Assembly (NCBI GenBank): GCA_016709875.1
Contig: JADJLZ010000002.1
Span: 62,001-126,000, forward strand
Direction of reading: 5' to 3'
DNA: 64,000 nt
Source of the DNA: Planctomycetota bacterium
GTDB lineage: Bacteria; Planctomycetota; UBA1135; GCA-002686595
Below the pieces are notes generated by a model. It was not told where the DNA came from. It worked only from the letters and a program-made list of their open reading frames with translations, and made no database searches. Position numbers and translations under genes: made by a program. This document shows, in pieces, positions 7,939 through 16,872 of the stretch (position 1 is its first letter; the number at the start of each line of letters is the position of its first letter).

Positions 7939-10900
7939 TCATGGCTTCCGCAGCCCCAGCCGCAGCAGCAGATACGCCGGCAGCGGCAGTTCCGCCGGCG
8001 CCACTTTGCCGTCGCGGTCGAGGTCCCAGCGCTCCTCGAAGCCGTCGACGGTGAGCTCCGATCCGTACAGACCGAGCAGCCCGATGCGCGACTGCCACTC
8101 GCGCTCGTCGAGCAGGTTGTCGCCGTTCTCGTCGAAGGCGACGAGCAGATCGGGGCGCGTCGGGGCCTCCTTGCGCGTGATCTTCTGTTGCGCTCCGGGC
8201 GGGAAGAGCTCGAGGAAACGCTCGCGCGTGAGCGTCGGCGGCAGCGGCCAGCGGAAGACCTGCCGCGCGGGCCACTCGGGAGCGAGCGCGGCGCTGCCGC
8301 GCTTGCCGGCCTTCGAATCGCGCGTGAGCGCGAGCTGCAGGTTCCCGTCGCCGTTGGCGTCGAGCGCGAGCCAGTCCTCGTCGCGCAGGCGGAACTCGCG
8401 CGCGTCGATGCGACCATCCTTGTTCAGGTCGACGGCGGCGAAGAGCTTCGCGGCGCGCGGGCCGCCGAAGCGCAACTCGCGCAGCTCGCCCGGACAGCGC
8501 GAGAGCTCCGCGGCGTCGAGGAAGCCGTCGCTCGAGAGGTCGAGCGCCGCGAAGAAGGCGCGCTGCATCTGCGCGCGGTCGAGCTTGCCGTTCTCGTCCG
8601 CGTCGAAACGCCGCGGGTCGGTGCCATCGAGCAGGCGCGCGAGGTCGCCGTCGCGCTGCACGCGCGCCATGCGCACCGCCGGAGCCGTCGGATCGACGTA
8701 GGTCTCGCCGGCAGCGCCCGTCTCCCCCAGCATCGCGCTCGTGAATGCTCGCAGCGAGAGCCGCGACTTGCCCGCCGCCGCTTCGAGCACGGGATGGCCG
8801 GCGAGCTCGTCTCCCTCGAGGAAGCCCGAGTGGTCCGCGTCGAGGCGCTGGAACTCCAGGCGCGCGGTGCTGCTCGCCGAACCCGCGGCGTTGGTCTCCT
8901 GCGGCGCGAGTCCGAGCGCCGCCGCGCCGACCGAGAGCACGCGCTGGATCTCGGGCCGCTCGAGCCAGCGACTGCTCGCGTGGCTGACGTCCTTCAGCGG
9001 CCGACCGTCCTCGTCCAGCATCTGGTCGAGCGGGAAGGACTCGATCGCGATCGCGTAACCGTGACGGATCCCGCCCAGCGCGCCGACCGAGGCCGGCTGC
9101 GCGGAGTTCGAGGCGTCGGTGACCAGCACGCCCTGATCGCCGGGCACGAAGAACATGCGCTGCAGGAAGGGCGAGTTGTACAGGTTGCCGAGCACGAGCC
9201 CCTCGCTGGTCGAGGACACGCGCGGGTTCGAGACGCGCTTGGGTCGTAGCGGGTCGCTGACGTCCCACACGCCGAGGTTCGAGTCCGAGTTGTTGCGCAC
9301 GCGGCGTTCGGCCAGCACGTAGGCGTAGTCGTGCTCCTCGGTGCGCGAGCCGCCCTGCGGTTGCGCAAGGTCCACCTGGCTTTGCAGCACGAGGCCGCGG
9401 TACTCGACGTTCTCGTCCACGCGCGTCTCGTTGCGGTTGCGACGGCGCGGATCGGGAAACAGGATGCGCGGCCGAGTCGGCTCGGTCACGTCGACGAGCA
9501 CGAGACCGCGCGCCTCGTCGAGCAGGGCGCACAGGTGGCGCGCCTCCGTGCGCGCGTCCAGCGGGGCGAGCGAGCCATCCTTCTGCTTCGCTGCGCGCGG
9601 ACGCGAGTACTGAAAGAGCTCCTGCACCGCGAGGATGCGGCTCGTACCGCCGGGTTCCGCCGTCGCGAGCACCGAGACGATCTGCGGTGCGCGCGGGTCA
9701 CGCACGTCGAGGATCGTGAGCCCGCCCGCACCGTCGGCGACGTAGAGCCAGGGCCAGGAGAGCGCGAGCCCGCGTGCGTCGAAGGTGGGCACCTGTGCCG
9801 CGAGCTCGAGCTCCGCCGGATCGTGCGCGTCGTACACGCGCAGGCCGCCTTCGCCGTCGGCGAGATAGAGCCAGCTGACCGCGGCGAGCAGCGCCTGCGG
9901 CTCGACGCTCGCGACGAAGCATTCGCGCCGCGGGTGCAGCGGGTCGGAGAGGTCGATCGCGTGCACTCCGCGCGCACCTTCGGCGGCGAAGAGGTGCTCG
10001 GCGTGGCCCTGCAGCGGATCGCAGCGCAGCGCGAGCGCGGTCACGTCGGGCAGCACGAGCTTCGCGAGCGGCTGCGAGGCGGAGAGCTGCTGGCGGTTGA
10101 GCGCGACGATCTCGATGCCACGCTCGTCGGCGACGCAGGCGAGTTGTCGCGCGAGGCGGAAGTTGGGCGAGCCCATGCCCCAGGTTGCACTCGTGCGGTG
10201 ACACTCGACGCAGCTGCGCGCGGTCGGGCGCGTCGTGTGCACCTGGTGGTGGATCATGGTCATGCCCGAGAGGCCGGCCGAGGTTTGCGGCATGACCTGG
10301 TCGAGCAGCCGCTCGCCCTTCTCGTCGGTGAAGCTGCCCATGCTCGAGAAGCCCGTCAGGTAGGGCGCGACCGCACCTCGTTCGTCGAAGCCGGCGTAGA
10401 AGCTCTTCCAGGTGGCGAAGACCTTCTCCTGCGTGGTCACGCGCCCGCGCGTGCGCTCGCCGCTGACCAGATCGAGCTGGGTGAGCGAGGCATTGCGGTC
10501 GAAGTGGAAGCCGAGGAAGTTCGGGTTCCAGGCCGCGTGGCAGGTGTAGCACTCGAGCTTCTCGTGCGCGGAGGTCATCGCCTTGCCGGCACGCTCGACG
10601 TGCTGCGGGCTCGCGGGGTCGAGCACGTCGACGACCTGCCGCACCTCGCGCTCGCGGCCGTCGACCTTGCCGGTCAGGAGCACGCGCCCGCCTTCGACGC
10701 GCAGGTTCGCGAGCGGCCGCCCGCGGCGCGTCGTGAGTGTCGCGCGCGCGCGGAAGGTGCCGTGGCAATCGCTGCAGGAGATCTCCACCTGCTGCTCCAT
10801 CGCTCCGTAGAGCTGGCCGTCCCCCATCACGTCCTCGAGCGTGTGGCAGTCGATGCAGACCATGCCGCGCTCGGCGTGCACGTCCGGTGGATCGATCGCC

Positions 10901-11787
10901 GGATCCTGCAGGTAGAACTGGCGGTTCGAGAGCTGGCTCGTCGTGCCGGGGATCTCCGGGCCGCCCGGCGCGCCCGGCGGCAACTGTGCGAGCCCGCGGA
11001 AGTCCAGACCGATGCTCGCGTCGCCGTAGTGGCAGCTCGTGCAGGTCTGCGTCGGCGGCTTCGCGCTCATCGAGTGGCGCTCGGGATGGCCGGGCTCGCT
11101 GTGCACCGCGGAGCGGTCGGCGCTGGAAGAGAGTCCGTCGCTCGCGTAGAGCACGTGGCAGGCAGCGCAGCCCTCGCCGCGGTAGTCGCCATCGAAGCCC
11201 ACGCGCCCGCGCACGGCTCGTCCGCGCGAGTACAGGTGGCACTGCATGCACTCCTTGCGCGGCAGATCGGCGTAGTGCGAGGCGATGCGGTCGAAGGGCG
11301 CATCGGTGCGGAGCCTGGGAAGCTGCGTGAACTCGAGCTCGCTGTCCGGCGCGCGTACGGGGAAGACCGAGTAGAGCGCGCGTTTCGCCGTGAGCAGCCC
11401 AGCCTCGTAGAACCCGTCGGAGAGGTGGCCCGCGGTCGTTCCGTGCAGGCTCGTGCGCAGATGACGCACGAGCTTCTCGTGGCACTCGCCGCACACCGGG
11501 ACCGCGACGCGCAGGTCCATCGGATTCTGGAAGCGGCGCCAGGCGAGGTTCTCCTCGAGGCCCGCGACGCGCTCGTCGACTCCCGAGCCGCGTGGCGCCG
11601 CGACATGCGCTCCCTCGAGCGTGCGCGCCGAGGCGTTGCCGCCGTGGCAATCCGTGCACGAGAGCCGCGCCTGGGGGTGCATCTCCTCGATCCCCTCGTG
11701 GCATTCGATGCAGCCGCTCGGCGCGGCCGGTTCCTGCGGCGCACCCTGTGCGGCGAGGAGCAGGAGCGCTGCGAGAGAATAGGTCAC
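7939..11787 (-). CDS. Exported decahaem cytochrome c / beta-propeller / EF-hand fusion protein
   Basis: A 1,282-residue protein with three very different parts. After a short signal sequence (TYSLAALLLLAAQG) come ten CxxCH haem motifs between about residues 26 and 530 (CIECH, CTDCH, CGECH, CMQCH, CAACH, CTSCH, CIDCH, CSDCH, CYTCH, CVECH). About residues 600-900 hold at least six LVIVD-type blades (for example GVHAIDLSDPLHP, GLTILDVRDPRAP, NLGVWDVSDPLRP), expected to form a beta-propeller. From about 975 to 1,265 there are seven EF-hand-like loops (for example VDLNKDGRIDAREF, LDANGDGNLQL, WDLDRDGKVAPAEL). The GTG start at 11787 overlaps the upstream stop as GTGA, giving translational coupling. 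It is the last of three exported-protein genes. Periplasmic or surface electron transfer is inferred from the haems; the partner and substrate are unknown. Confidence 0.88.
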   Translation of the reverse strand: MTYSLAALLLLAAQGAPQEPAAPSGCIECHEGIEEMHPQARLSCTDCHGGNASARTLEGAHVAAPRGSGVDERVAGLEENLAWRRFQNPMDLRVAVPVCGECHEKLVRHLRTSLHGTTAGHLSDGFYEAGLLTAKRALYSVFPVRAPDSELEFTQLPRLRTDAPFDRIASHYADLPRKECMQCHLYSRGRAVRGRVGFDGDYRGEGCAACHVLYASDGLSSSADRSAVHSEPGHPERHSMSAKPPTQTCTSCHYGDASIGLDFRGLAQLPPGAPGGPEIPGTTSQLSNRQFYLQDPAIDPPDVHAERGMVCIDCHTLEDVMGDGQLYGAMEQQVEISCSDCHGTFRARATLTTRRGRPLANLRVEGGRVLLTGKVDGREREVRQVVDVLDPASPQHVERAGKAMTSAHEKLECYTCHAAWNPNFLGFHFDRNASLTQLDLVSGERTRGRVTTQEKVFATWKSFYAGFDERGAVAPYLTGFSSMGSFTDEKGERLLDQVMPQTSAGLSGMTMIHHQVHTTRPTARSCVECHRTSATWGMGSPNFRLARQLACVADERGIEIVALNRQQLSASQPLAKLVLPDVTALALRCDPLQGHAEHLFAAEGARGVHAIDLSDPLHPRRECFVASVEPQALLAAVSWLYLADGEGGLRVYDAHDPAELELAAQVPTFDARGLALSWPWLYVADGAGGLTILDVRDPRAPQIVSVLATAEPGGTSRILAVQELFQYSRPRAAKQKDGSLAPLDARTEARHLCALLDEARGLVLVDVTEPTRPRILFPDPRRRNRNETRVDENVEYRGLVLQSQVDLAQPQGGSRTEEHDYAYVLAERRVRNNSDSNLGVWDVSDPLRPKRVSNPRVSSTSEGLVLGNLYNSPFLQRMFFVPGDQGVLVTDASNSAQPASVGALGGIRHGYAIAIESFPLDQMLDEDGRPLKDVSHASSRWLERPEIQRVLSVGAAALGLAPQETNAAGSASSTARLEFQRLDADHSGFLEGDELAGHPVLEAAAGKSRLSLRAFTSAMLGETGAAGETYVDPTAPAVRMARVQRDGDLARLLDGTDPRRFDADENGKLDRAQMQRAFFAALDLSSDGFLDAAELSRCPGELRELRFGGPRAAKLFAAVDLNKDGRIDAREFRLRDEDWLALDANGDGNLQLALTRDSKAGKRGSAALAPEWPARQVFRWPLPPTLTRERFLELFPPGAQQKITRKEAPTRPDLLVAFDENGDNLLDEREWQSRIGLLGLYGSELTVDGFEERWDLDRDGKVAPAELPLPAYLLLRLGLRKP

Positions 11788-12935
11788 GCGTAGAGGCCGG
11801 GCAGGCGCTTGCCGCGCGCGAGCCGCGATTTCGCGCCGAACAGGTCGCAGATCGTCGGCGTCACGTCCACCACGCCGACATCTTCCTTCACGATCGCCTT
11901 CTTCTTGAAGTCGGGCCCCCAGCAGGTGCAGCTCACGTACGCGAGGTCCTCCGAACCGTCGCCGTGGTCGAGACCCCGGCGCGAGTTGAGGTCGCGATCG
12001 CGCCCGAACTCCGGAACGACGATGATCGCCGTCGAGTCGGCCAGCTCGGGATCCTGCTTGACCGCCTGCCACAGCGTGCCGAGTGCTTCGTCGTTGCGGC
12101 GCACGACCTCGACGTAGCCGCCGTAGTTGCCATGCGCGATGTCCGCGTCCTGGAGCACGACCGCCGTGATGCGCGGACGGAAGAGCACGAGCAGGTTGCG
12201 CGCGACGCGCAGCGCCTTCGCGTCCGATGCGTTCGGCCCGGTGAGGTCGGCAGTGCCGCGCGTCAACTCCTGCAGGAGGAAGCGCTCCACCTGCGCGGCG
12301 CCGGCTTGCGCGGCAGCTGCACCCTTGCGGCTCGCGAGGCAGGCGCGCAGTGCAGCGAGTTGGCGCTCCTCGGCCTCGCTCCAGGTGCGCGGCCGGCCCC
12401 AGGTGTCGAGCAGCGACTTGAACTCGCGGTTGAAGATGCCTTCGCCGTCGAGCGTGTTGGCGCCGTACTTCGAACCGTAGTCGGAGTGCGTTCCGTAGGC
12501 GTAGTTCACCTGCTGCGCGCCACCCGAGGTCGCGATCCAGGCCTCGTTCGGCCCCCAGCCCAGGTCCTTGCGCAGGTACTCGAAGAGCGTCACGTCGTCG
12601 CTGCGCGTGTTCTCGCGGATCCCGCGCTGCTCGGCGAGCCCTGTGAAGATCGCGAGCGCCGCGCCGAAGTGCCCCAGGTTCGAGGTGCGCGCCCGCGTGT
12701 AGAGCACGCCGTCGTCCGCGAGCGCCTGCAGCGTGGGCACGTTCTGCGGCGAACCGAAGGTCTCGCGTGTGCGCACGCCTCCCGCGAACGCGACCAGCAC
12801 CAGGTGCCTGGTCTTGCGCGCGGAGGCAAGCGGGCCGAGCGCGGACAGCGGCTGCGCCTGAACGCTGCGCGCGCTCGCCAGCACGCCACCGGCCGCGGCA
12901 GCTGTCTTCAGGAATGTGCGCCGGTCCATGCTCAT
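11784..12935 (-). CDS. Tat-exported alkaline-phosphatase-superfamily (DUF1501-like) protein
   Basis: A 383-residue protein with a twin-arginine signal (MDRRTFLKTAAAAGGVLASA). The body has the layout of the alkaline phosphatase/sulfatase superfamily as seen in planctomycetal DUF1501 proteins: HLVLVAFAGGVRTRETFGSP early, QDADIAHGNYGGYVEVVRRN in the middle, and a late metal-site-like stretch with VPEFGRD and RRGLDHGDG. Several His/Asp positions could bind metal, but I cannot assign the catalytic nucleophile. ATG at 12935 or 12929 are both possible. It follows the PSCyt2-like gene by 3 nt and overlaps the decahaem gene by 4 nt, so the three are almost certainly one operon. Confidence 0.72.
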   Translation of the reverse strand: MSMDRRTFLKTAAAAGGVLASARSVQAQPLSALGPLASARKTRHLVLVAFAGGVRTRETFGSPQNVPTLQALADDGVLYTRARTSNLGHFGAALAIFTGLAEQRGIRENTRSDDVTLFEYLRKDLGWGPNEAWIATSGGAQQVNYAYGTHSDYGSKYGANTLDGEGIFNREFKSLLDTWGRPRTWSEAEERQLAALRACLASRKGAAAAQAGAAQVERFLLQELTRGTADLTGPNASDAKALRVARNLLVLFRPRITAVVLQDADIAHGNYGGYVEVVRRNDEALGTLWQAVKQDPELADSTAIIVVPEFGRDRDLNSRRGLDHGDGSEDLAYVSCTCWGPDFKKKAIVKEDVGVVDVTPTICDLFGAKSRLARGKRLPGLYA

Positions 12936-12938
12936 TCC

Positions 12939-14048
12939 CTAGCAGCGGTTGTATTCAGGACTGGACACGAGCGCGTAGAGCACGGTCTCGACCTTTGCAC
13001 CGGGCTCGTCGAGCACCTTCACGAACCCCGCGAGCTCGGCCTCGGCTGGAGCGCGCCCGAGCAGGCGCGAGAACTGCGCCCCCACCCAGGCTGACGCATC
13101 GGGCAACTCGGCGCGCGCGGGGAGCTTCAGCTTGCCCGAGTCGAGCAGCATGCGCGCGGTGATCGAGCGCAGCGGGGCCGAGTCGGCGAGCGAGTCGAGT
13201 GCCTCGCGCAGCGGCTCGGCCTCCTCGAAGGCCGGCAGGCGGTCCGCGAGGTCGACGAACAGAGCGCGCGCGAAGGCGCGGTTCTCCAGCGGCGCGCCCT
13301 GCGTGAGTCGCGCGGCGTAGAGCGGGCCCTCGAGCCAGGAGCGGACCAGCACGGGAAAGCTGCGCGGATCCTGCTCCAGGCGCGCGCTCCATGCCGCGAG
13401 TTCGGCGCTCTCCGGCTTCGCGCGCACGAGGCGCTCGTGTTCGCGCCGCAGGAAGTGCGGGGCGAAGAAGCGGCTCTCGATCGCGTTGCGCACGACGTCG
13501 GCCTGGCTCTGCGCCGTCGCACCGAGGAAGGTGCCGACCGAGCCGTCGTAGACCTTCTTGCCGATCTCCAGTTCGCGCGTGTTCTTCGCCACCTCGAGGC
13601 CCGCGAGCTGCTCCATCACGACCGTGACGAAGGTGTCCGCGCCCGGATTGCGTTGGTCGAAGCTCGAGCTGAGCGCGACCCGGTGCAGCGCCTCGCGCAC
13701 TTCGAGGCGCTTCTCGAAGAGCTCGCGCGGAGCCGCGGCGAGACGCTCCTGCTGCGGCCGGAAGTTGTTCACCAGCAGGAAGTAGTACAGCTGCTCGTCG
13801 AACCAGTGCGACCAGAAGTCCGCGCCGCCGACGAGTTCGTCGAGCAGGCGCGCGCGCGGGAGCACGCTCCAGCGCTGCCACTCGGCCGAGAGCGGCGGAC
13901 GACCGAGGAGGTCGATCGCGAGCGAGCGCAGCGAGCGGGCGTCCACCGGCTCATCCTGCGCGGTGCGCTCGTACTCGGTGCCCACGCCGAGGAAGACGTT
14001 GAAGAACAGGCTCAACCCCGGAATGCGCGGCGCCATCGCGATCATCAT
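12939..14048 (-). CDS. PSCyt2/DUF1549-like protein
   Basis: A protein of up to 369 residues. Its N-terminal third (AIDLLGRPPLSAEWQRW, then LLDELVGGADFWSHWFDEQL) matches the pattern of PSCyt2/DUF1549 domains, in which short helices surround a fixed LxGLPP-like motif. The C-terminus (FSRLLGRAPAEAELAGFVKV, then LYALVSSPEYNRC) resembles the end of DUF1553/DUF1800-type proteins. In planctomycetes such genes are characteristically paired with DUF1501 genes, as here. No haem motif is present in this protein. Several in-frame start codons (14048, 14045, 14036) cannot be distinguished. It is the first gene of the decahaem operon. Molecular function unknown. Confidence 0.6.
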   Translation of the reverse strand: MMIAMAPRIPGLSLFFNVFLGVGTEYERTAQDEPVDARSLRSLAIDLLGRPPLSAEWQRWSVLPRARLLDELVGGADFWSHWFDEQLYYFLLVNNFRPQQERLAAAPRELFEKRLEVREALHRVALSSSFDQRNPGADTFVTVVMEQLAGLEVAKNTRELEIGKKVYDGSVGTFLGATAQSQADVVRNAIESRFFAPHFLRREHERLVRAKPESAELAAWSARLEQDPRSFPVLVRSWLEGPLYAARLTQGAPLENRAFARALFVDLADRLPAFEEAEPLREALDSLADSAPLRSITARMLLDSGKLKLPARAELPDASAWVGAQFSRLLGRAPAEAELAGFVKVLDEPGAKVETVLYALVSSPEYNRC

Positions 14049-14074
14049 AGCGCCGTGCGGGCAGACGCCGGAAT

Positions 14075-14110
14075 AACGCCGGACCCCGCGTTCGCGCGGG
14101 GTCCGGCGTT
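14075..14110 (-). terminator. Rho-independent-type terminator of the sigma factor gene
   Basis: A perfect 16-bp inverted repeat (arms 14075-14090 and 14095-14110) with a 4-nt loop, located just past the stop codon of the sigma factor gene on the minus strand. In that direction it is followed by ATTCC rather than a long T run. The same structure lies upstream of the minus-strand PSCyt2-like gene and isolates the two transcripts. Confidence 0.8.
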
Positions 14111-14129
14111 TCCGCCGAGCTCCTCGACC

Positions 14130-15278
14130 TCAGTTGTTGAGGTAGGGATCGACGACCTTGCGCAGCGCCGGGTTGCGCAGCTTGCCGATCGCGCGCATCT
14201 GGATCTGGCGCACGCGCTCGAGGCTCACGCCCAGTTCGCCCGCGACCTCCGCGAGCGTGTGCTCGTGGTCCTTGTCGATTCCGTAACGCATCTCGATCAC
14301 ATAGCGTTCGCGATCGCTCAGCCGATCGAGCGCCTGGTGGATGCCCTCGGAGAGCGAGATGTCCTCGGACACGAGGCTGTCGGGCCCTGGTTCGCTCGAG
14401 CTGAGCAGCTCGCGCAACCCGCCGCCGTCGTCGAGGCTCGAGATCGGCGCGTCGAGCGAACGGGTCGAGCGGATCGATTCGAGCGCCGTGCGGACGAGGT
14501 TTTCGCCCAGCCCGGTGATCTTCGCGATCTCCGCCGGACTCGCGTCCGGGTCACCGAGCTTCTCGATCGCCTGGTTCACGTGACGCATCGCCTTCTGCAG
14601 GTAGACGGGCACGCGGACGGTCTTCGAGAAGTTGTAGAGGTAGGCGCGGAAGGCCTGGTTGAGCCAGTGCACCGCGTAGGTCCGGAAGAGCAGCCCGCGC
14701 TTCCAGTCGAAGCCGTCCACGGCGCGGTAGAGCGCGGCGGAGCCCTCCTGGATCAGGTCGGCGCGGCCTGCGGTCGTGTGCGCGTAGCGCTCGACGTTGA
14801 TCAGAACGAGGTACAGATTGCGCTCGACGAGCTCGGTGCGCAGGGTGTGCCACTCGGTCCAGCGACGGCAGACCTTCGGAAAGGCCTCGCAGTTGACCTT
14901 CGAGCGTCCAGGGAGGCTCGCGGCCAGGCTGCCCTTGCCGCCGTTCAGGTCTTCGAAATCCAGGTCCGCGGTCTCGAGCGCGAGCTCGAGGCGGATGCGC
15001 GCGAACTGGATGCGGCGCGCGAGCCGGGCCTCCGGTTCACGACCGATCAGGATGAAGCGGTCGATGTCGGCCCGCAGCTGGCTGTCCGTGCTCGGACGAT
15101 CGACGGATTCCGGCGCCGAACGCTGCCAGCTCTGTGGATCGCTGATTTCAAGGTCTCGACGCTGGCGGTCGAAGCGCTTCGCGAGCTTGCGGGCCTGCGC
15201 CGAGAAGTTCTCGGGGTCGAGGGCGAACTCGTTGAGGAGCGCGTCCAGTTCTTCGTGGCTGACAATCTTGCCGTGCAT
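14130..15278 (-). CDS. Sigma-70 family RNA polymerase sigma factor, divergent
   Basis: A 382-residue sigma factor. About 150 residues with only loose similarity precede region 2 (VERNLYLVLINVERYAH, DLIQEGSAALYRAVDGFDWK, FRTYAVHWLNQAFRAYLY, TVRVPVYLQKAMRH). Region 3 follows (SPAEIAKITGLGENLVR), then region 4 (LSDRERYVIEMRYGID) with the -35-binding helix-turn-helix (TLAEVAGELGVSLERVRQIQ). The region 2.4 helix reads HWLNQAF where primary sigma factors have WWIRQAI, so its -10 preference may differ. The first 130 residues are unlike RpoD region 1.1. AGGAAGG 6-9 nt before the ATG at 15278 supports the start. It is probably a group 2-like alternative sigma, though the lineage's main sigma is not excluded. 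Confidence 0.88.
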   Translation of the reverse strand: MHGKIVSHEELDALLNEFALDPENFSAQARKLAKRFDRQRRDLEISDPQSWQRSAPESVDRPSTDSQLRADIDRFILIGREPEARLARRIQFARIRLELALETADLDFEDLNGGKGSLAASLPGRSKVNCEAFPKVCRRWTEWHTLRTELVERNLYLVLINVERYAHTTAGRADLIQEGSAALYRAVDGFDWKRGLLFRTYAVHWLNQAFRAYLYNFSKTVRVPVYLQKAMRHVNQAIEKLGDPDASPAEIAKITGLGENLVRTALESIRSTRSLDAPISSLDDGGGLRELLSSSEPGPDSLVSEDISLSEGIHQALDRLSDRERYVIEMRYGIDKDHEHTLAEVAGELGVSLERVRQIQMRAIGKLRNPALRKVVDPYLNN

Positions 15279-15566
15279 GCTGAGCCTTCCTGGAAGCCCG
15301 TCCGATGGGGACCGTAGGGGCATCCGTTCTGCTACCGGTCGTTCTAGGTACTGCCGAGCTGGGGCTCGTATTCGTCCCCTCACCCGTGCCTGCCTGCCAG
15401 CAAAGCTCGGGCCGACTCTCACTACGTGCGGCACCGATGTTCGGAGACATCGATGTACGGACTTTTCGCGTCCTCGTGCGCAACTGCTTGCGACGGCGAC
15501 GACTTCTTGGATGCACGAAGGCGCGGAAAGTTCCCGCTGCGTGATCCGCGAGCCCCCGGGGGGGGC
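15279..15566. other. Leader region of the sigma factor gene, with a small inverted repeat
   Basis: A 288-nt non-coding stretch upstream of the sigma factor gene. It contains CGATGT-N6-ACATCG at 15435-15452, followed by a further CGATGT; this could be an operator, but six-base arms also arise by chance. No convincing -35/-10 pair was recognised. Short open frames here look like random GC-rich frames. Confidence 0.3.
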
Positions 15567-15568
15567 TC
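15550..15568 (-). terminator. Possible GC-only hairpin after the acyl-CoA dehydrogenase
   Basis: An 8-bp inverted repeat (15550-15557 with 15561-15568) overlaps the stop codon of the acyl-CoA dehydrogenase. There is no T run after it on the minus strand, so termination activity is doubtful. Confidence 0.35.
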
Positions 15569-16796
15569 AGGTGGCCACGGGGGCCCCGCCGTAGTCCTTC
15601 TGCGTCTCGGTCGGGATGTACTGCTTAAGGTGCTCGAGAGCGCCCAGTTCCTTCACCATGTGGCGCGCGATCACGATGCGCTGGATCTGGTTGGTGCCCT
15701 CGTAGATCTGGAGGATCTTGGCGTCCCGGAAGCACTTGGCGACCGGATAGTCCTCCATGAAGCCGTAGCCCCCGAAGACCTGTACAGCTTCTGTAGCGAC
15801 CTCCATCGCGACGTCGGTCGCGAAGCACTTGGCCATCGCGGCCATCTTGGAGGTGTCGGCACTGCCTTTTTCGGCTGCCACCGCGGCAGCATAGACCAGC
15901 CAGCGAGCCGCCTCGGTCTTCATCGCCATGTCGGCGAGCATCTTGGCCACCAGCTGATGGTTGCTGATCGGGACGCCGAACTGCTGACGGCGATTGGCGT
16001 AGACGTTGGCGAGGTCCAGCGCGCCCTGGGCGGCGCCGACGGCCTGGGCCGCGACGCCCGGGCGAGCGAGATCGAGCGTCATCATCGCGTGCTTGAAGCC
16101 GTAGCCCGGCCGGCCGCCGATCAGGTTCGCCTTGGGCACGCGCACGTGATCGAAATGCGTCTCGACGACGGGGACGGTGCGGATCCCCATCTTGTTCTCG
16201 ACCTTCTGGATGCTGAAGCCGGGCGTACCCTTCTCGACCACGATGGCGCTGATACGGCGCGACTTCGAGTTGGGGTCCGTGACGCAGAAGACCGAGTAGA
16301 TGTCGGCGACGCCGCCGTTGGTGGTCCACTTCTTCTCGCCGCAGATGACGTAGTCGTCGCCATCCTCGACCGCGCGCACCGAGAGGCCCTGGGCGTCGGA
16401 TCCGGCGAACTTCTCCGAGAGGCAGAAGGCCACCATCTTCTCTCCGCGCGCCACCGAGGGCAGCCAGCGCTGCTTCTGCTCTTCCGTACCGCCGACGATG
16501 ATCGGGAACGAGCCCAGCGCGTTGACGGCGAAGGCGACGCCGAATCCGGAGTCCGCACGCGCGAGTTCCTCGGTGACGCGCGCCAGCGCCAGGATCCCAG
16601 CACCCAGGCCGCCGTATTCGGGCTGGATGAAGGTGCGGAAGAGGCCGGCCGCGGCGCACGCGCGCGCCGCGTCCCAGTTGTACTCCTGCAGCCGGTCGTA
16701 CTTGGCGGCGTTGGGGAGGACGTGCGTCTGGGCGATCGCGCGCGCCTTGTCGGCGAGCTCGTTGCACAACGGGCTGAAAGAGATGTCGTTCGGCAT
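15567..16796 (-). CDS. Acyl-CoA dehydrogenase
   Basis: A 409-residue FAD-dependent acyl-CoA dehydrogenase that introduces the 2,3-double bond of acyl-CoA. The N-terminal helical domain is followed by the flavin-binding middle domain (MVAFCLSEKFAGSDAQ, CGEKKWTTNGGVAD). The C-terminal helical domain includes RRQQFGVPISNHQLVAKMLA and IYEGTNQIQRIVIAR. Glu in YEGTNQ is the usual catalytic base of the short/medium-chain group. The chain length accepted cannot be read from the sequence. If the 2-oxoacid dehydrogenase is of branched-chain type, the next catabolic step would need such an enzyme, but the genes are 9 kb apart. The ATG at 16796 was preferred over an upstream ATG at 16820; neither has a clear Shine-Dalgarno. 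Confidence 0.92.
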   Translation of the reverse strand: MPNDISFSPLCNELADKARAIAQTHVLPNAAKYDRLQEYNWDAARACAAAGLFRTFIQPEYGGLGAGILALARVTEELARADSGFGVAFAVNALGSFPIIVGGTEEQKQRWLPSVARGEKMVAFCLSEKFAGSDAQGLSVRAVEDGDDYVICGEKKWTTNGGVADIYSVFCVTDPNSKSRRISAIVVEKGTPGFSIQKVENKMGIRTVPVVETHFDHVRVPKANLIGGRPGYGFKHAMMTLDLARPGVAAQAVGAAQGALDLANVYANRRQQFGVPISNHQLVAKMLADMAMKTEAARWLVYAAAVAAEKGSADTSKMAAMAKCFATDVAMEVATEAVQVFGGYGFMEDYPVAKCFRDAKILQIYEGTNQIQRIVIARHMVKELGALEHLKQYIPTETQKDYGGAPVAT

Positions 16797-16872
16797 GGTG
16801 GATCGGACTGCGGCCCGCATGGAAGGACCGCAAGCGCCGGAGTATAGCGAGAGCGGGGGGCCGCCCGCCCGC

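Noticed and set aside
9331..11793. 820-codon plus-strand open frame opposite the decahaem gene
   Set aside because: Same GC artefact; the minus-strand frame has ten CxxCH motifs and a signal peptide.
15305..15544. 79-codon plus-strand open frame upstream of the sigma factor gene
   Set aside because: No Shine-Dalgarno or recognisable motif; it lies in the leader and antisense to the sigma gene promoter region.
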